A DNA stretch of 21,386 bases. It comes from Bacteroidota bacterium. GTDB taxonomy: Bacteria > Bacteroidota > Ignavibacteria > Ignavibacteriales > Melioribacteraceae. The position numbers and the translations under genes are program-made. The notes under the pieces are model-generated. The model worked only from the letters and a program-made list of their open reading frames with translations. It was not told where the DNA came from and did not search any database. Shown here piece after piece: positions 21,294-21,386 of the stretch (position 1 is the first letter of the stretch; every line of letters starts with the position of its first letter). The DNA lies in the NCBI GenBank assembly GCA_021812745.1, contig JAKAMS010000006.1:1-21386 (forward strand), read 5' to 3'.

Positions 21294-21386
21294 CTAAACT
21301 GCAAACAAATCTAATTGTGTTCTATATATTTGTTTATAGTCATTGCCTTGTTTCTGAACATATTCTTTAATTACTTTTTCATTCCC
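21262..21386 (-). mobile_element. Right end of an IS200/IS605-type element (rest beyond window)
   Basis: The 3' end of a transposase reading frame (21294-21386) is followed on the minus strand at once by a near-perfect hairpin, CCCCGACG-CTTG-CGTCGGGG (21271-21290), and then AGCTTCATT. A subterminal hairpin immediately after tnpA is characteristic of IS200/IS605 right ends, where it is recognised by the Y1 transposase. The exact cleavage site cannot be fixed from one end. Confidence 0.6.
21294..21386 (-). CDS. C-terminal 30 residues of an IS200-like (Y1) transposase, partial at window edge
   Basis: An open frame enters at the window edge and ends at TAG 21296-21294. The visible end, VIKEYVQKQGNDYKQIYRTQ then LDLFAV, resembles the C-termini of IS200-family TnpA proteins (Y-I-x-x-Q-x-x-E/D ... 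Q-L-x-L-F). The catalytic HUH and Tyr residues are outside the window, so whether the gene is intact is unknown. Confidence 0.6.
   Translation of the reverse strand, partial: GNEKVIKEYVQKQGNDYKQIYRTQLDLFAV

Noticed and set aside
1..21386. CRISPR arrays, tRNA or rRNA genes.
   Set aside because: No regularly spaced direct repeats, cloverleaf-like sequences or rRNA signature stretches were noticed on either strand by eye.

Overview
The window reads as a chromosomal segment of a low-GC, Gram-negative bacterium. Gene content (outer-membrane barrel ending in Phe, lipoprotein-like M28 peptidase, NtrC-type sigma-54 regulation, atypical thioredoxin pair) suggests the Bacteroidota/Chlorobi/Ignavibacteria side of the tree; this placement is an inference from style, not from a marker gene.

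Layout. (1) 1-1153: 5' part of nadB (minus strand, cut by the window edge). (2) 1388-3046: secreted M28 zinc peptidase, converging with a minus-strand run (esterase with a CBM20-like domain, GNAT acetyltransferase, DUF1847 protein, arylamine N-acetyltransferase) up to 6359. (3) 6374-13098: a regulatory block. A small secreted Asp/Gly-rich protein gene, an outer-membrane barrel gene, an NtrB/ZraS-like sensor kinase and an NtrC-like sigma-54 activator lie in a row; then a DUF134 regulator with a NifX/NifB-type protein; then, facing the other way, a second small secreted Asp/Gly-rich paralogue. Both small-protein genes carry a -24/-12 type sigma-54 promoter candidate and a shared 29-bp upstream element at practically the same distance. 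The obvious reading is that the kinase/activator pair between them drives both. (4) 13204-15549: redox and folding genes: glutaredoxin-groES on the minus strand, and divergently an atypical thioredoxin, a thioredoxin reductase and a small DUF2892 membrane protein. (5) 15554-21027: a tightly coupled four-gene minus-strand operon: a 891-residue protein with two GHKL ATPase modules (MORC/Hsp90-like plus histidine-kinase-like), a receiver-domain protein with an unrecognised C-terminal half, a C5-cytosine DNA methyltransferase and a Vsr endonuclease. It looks like a restriction-modification-related, probably defensive, island. (6) 21132-21386: palindromic repeats and the right end of an IS200/IS605-type element with the last 30 codons of its transposase.

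The two most interesting parts are the sigma-54 regulon with the duplicated upstream element (seen directly in sequence) and the MORC-like kinase/receiver/Dcm/Vsr operon, which couples two-component signalling parts to DNA modification. No tRNA, rRNA or CRISPR array was seen.
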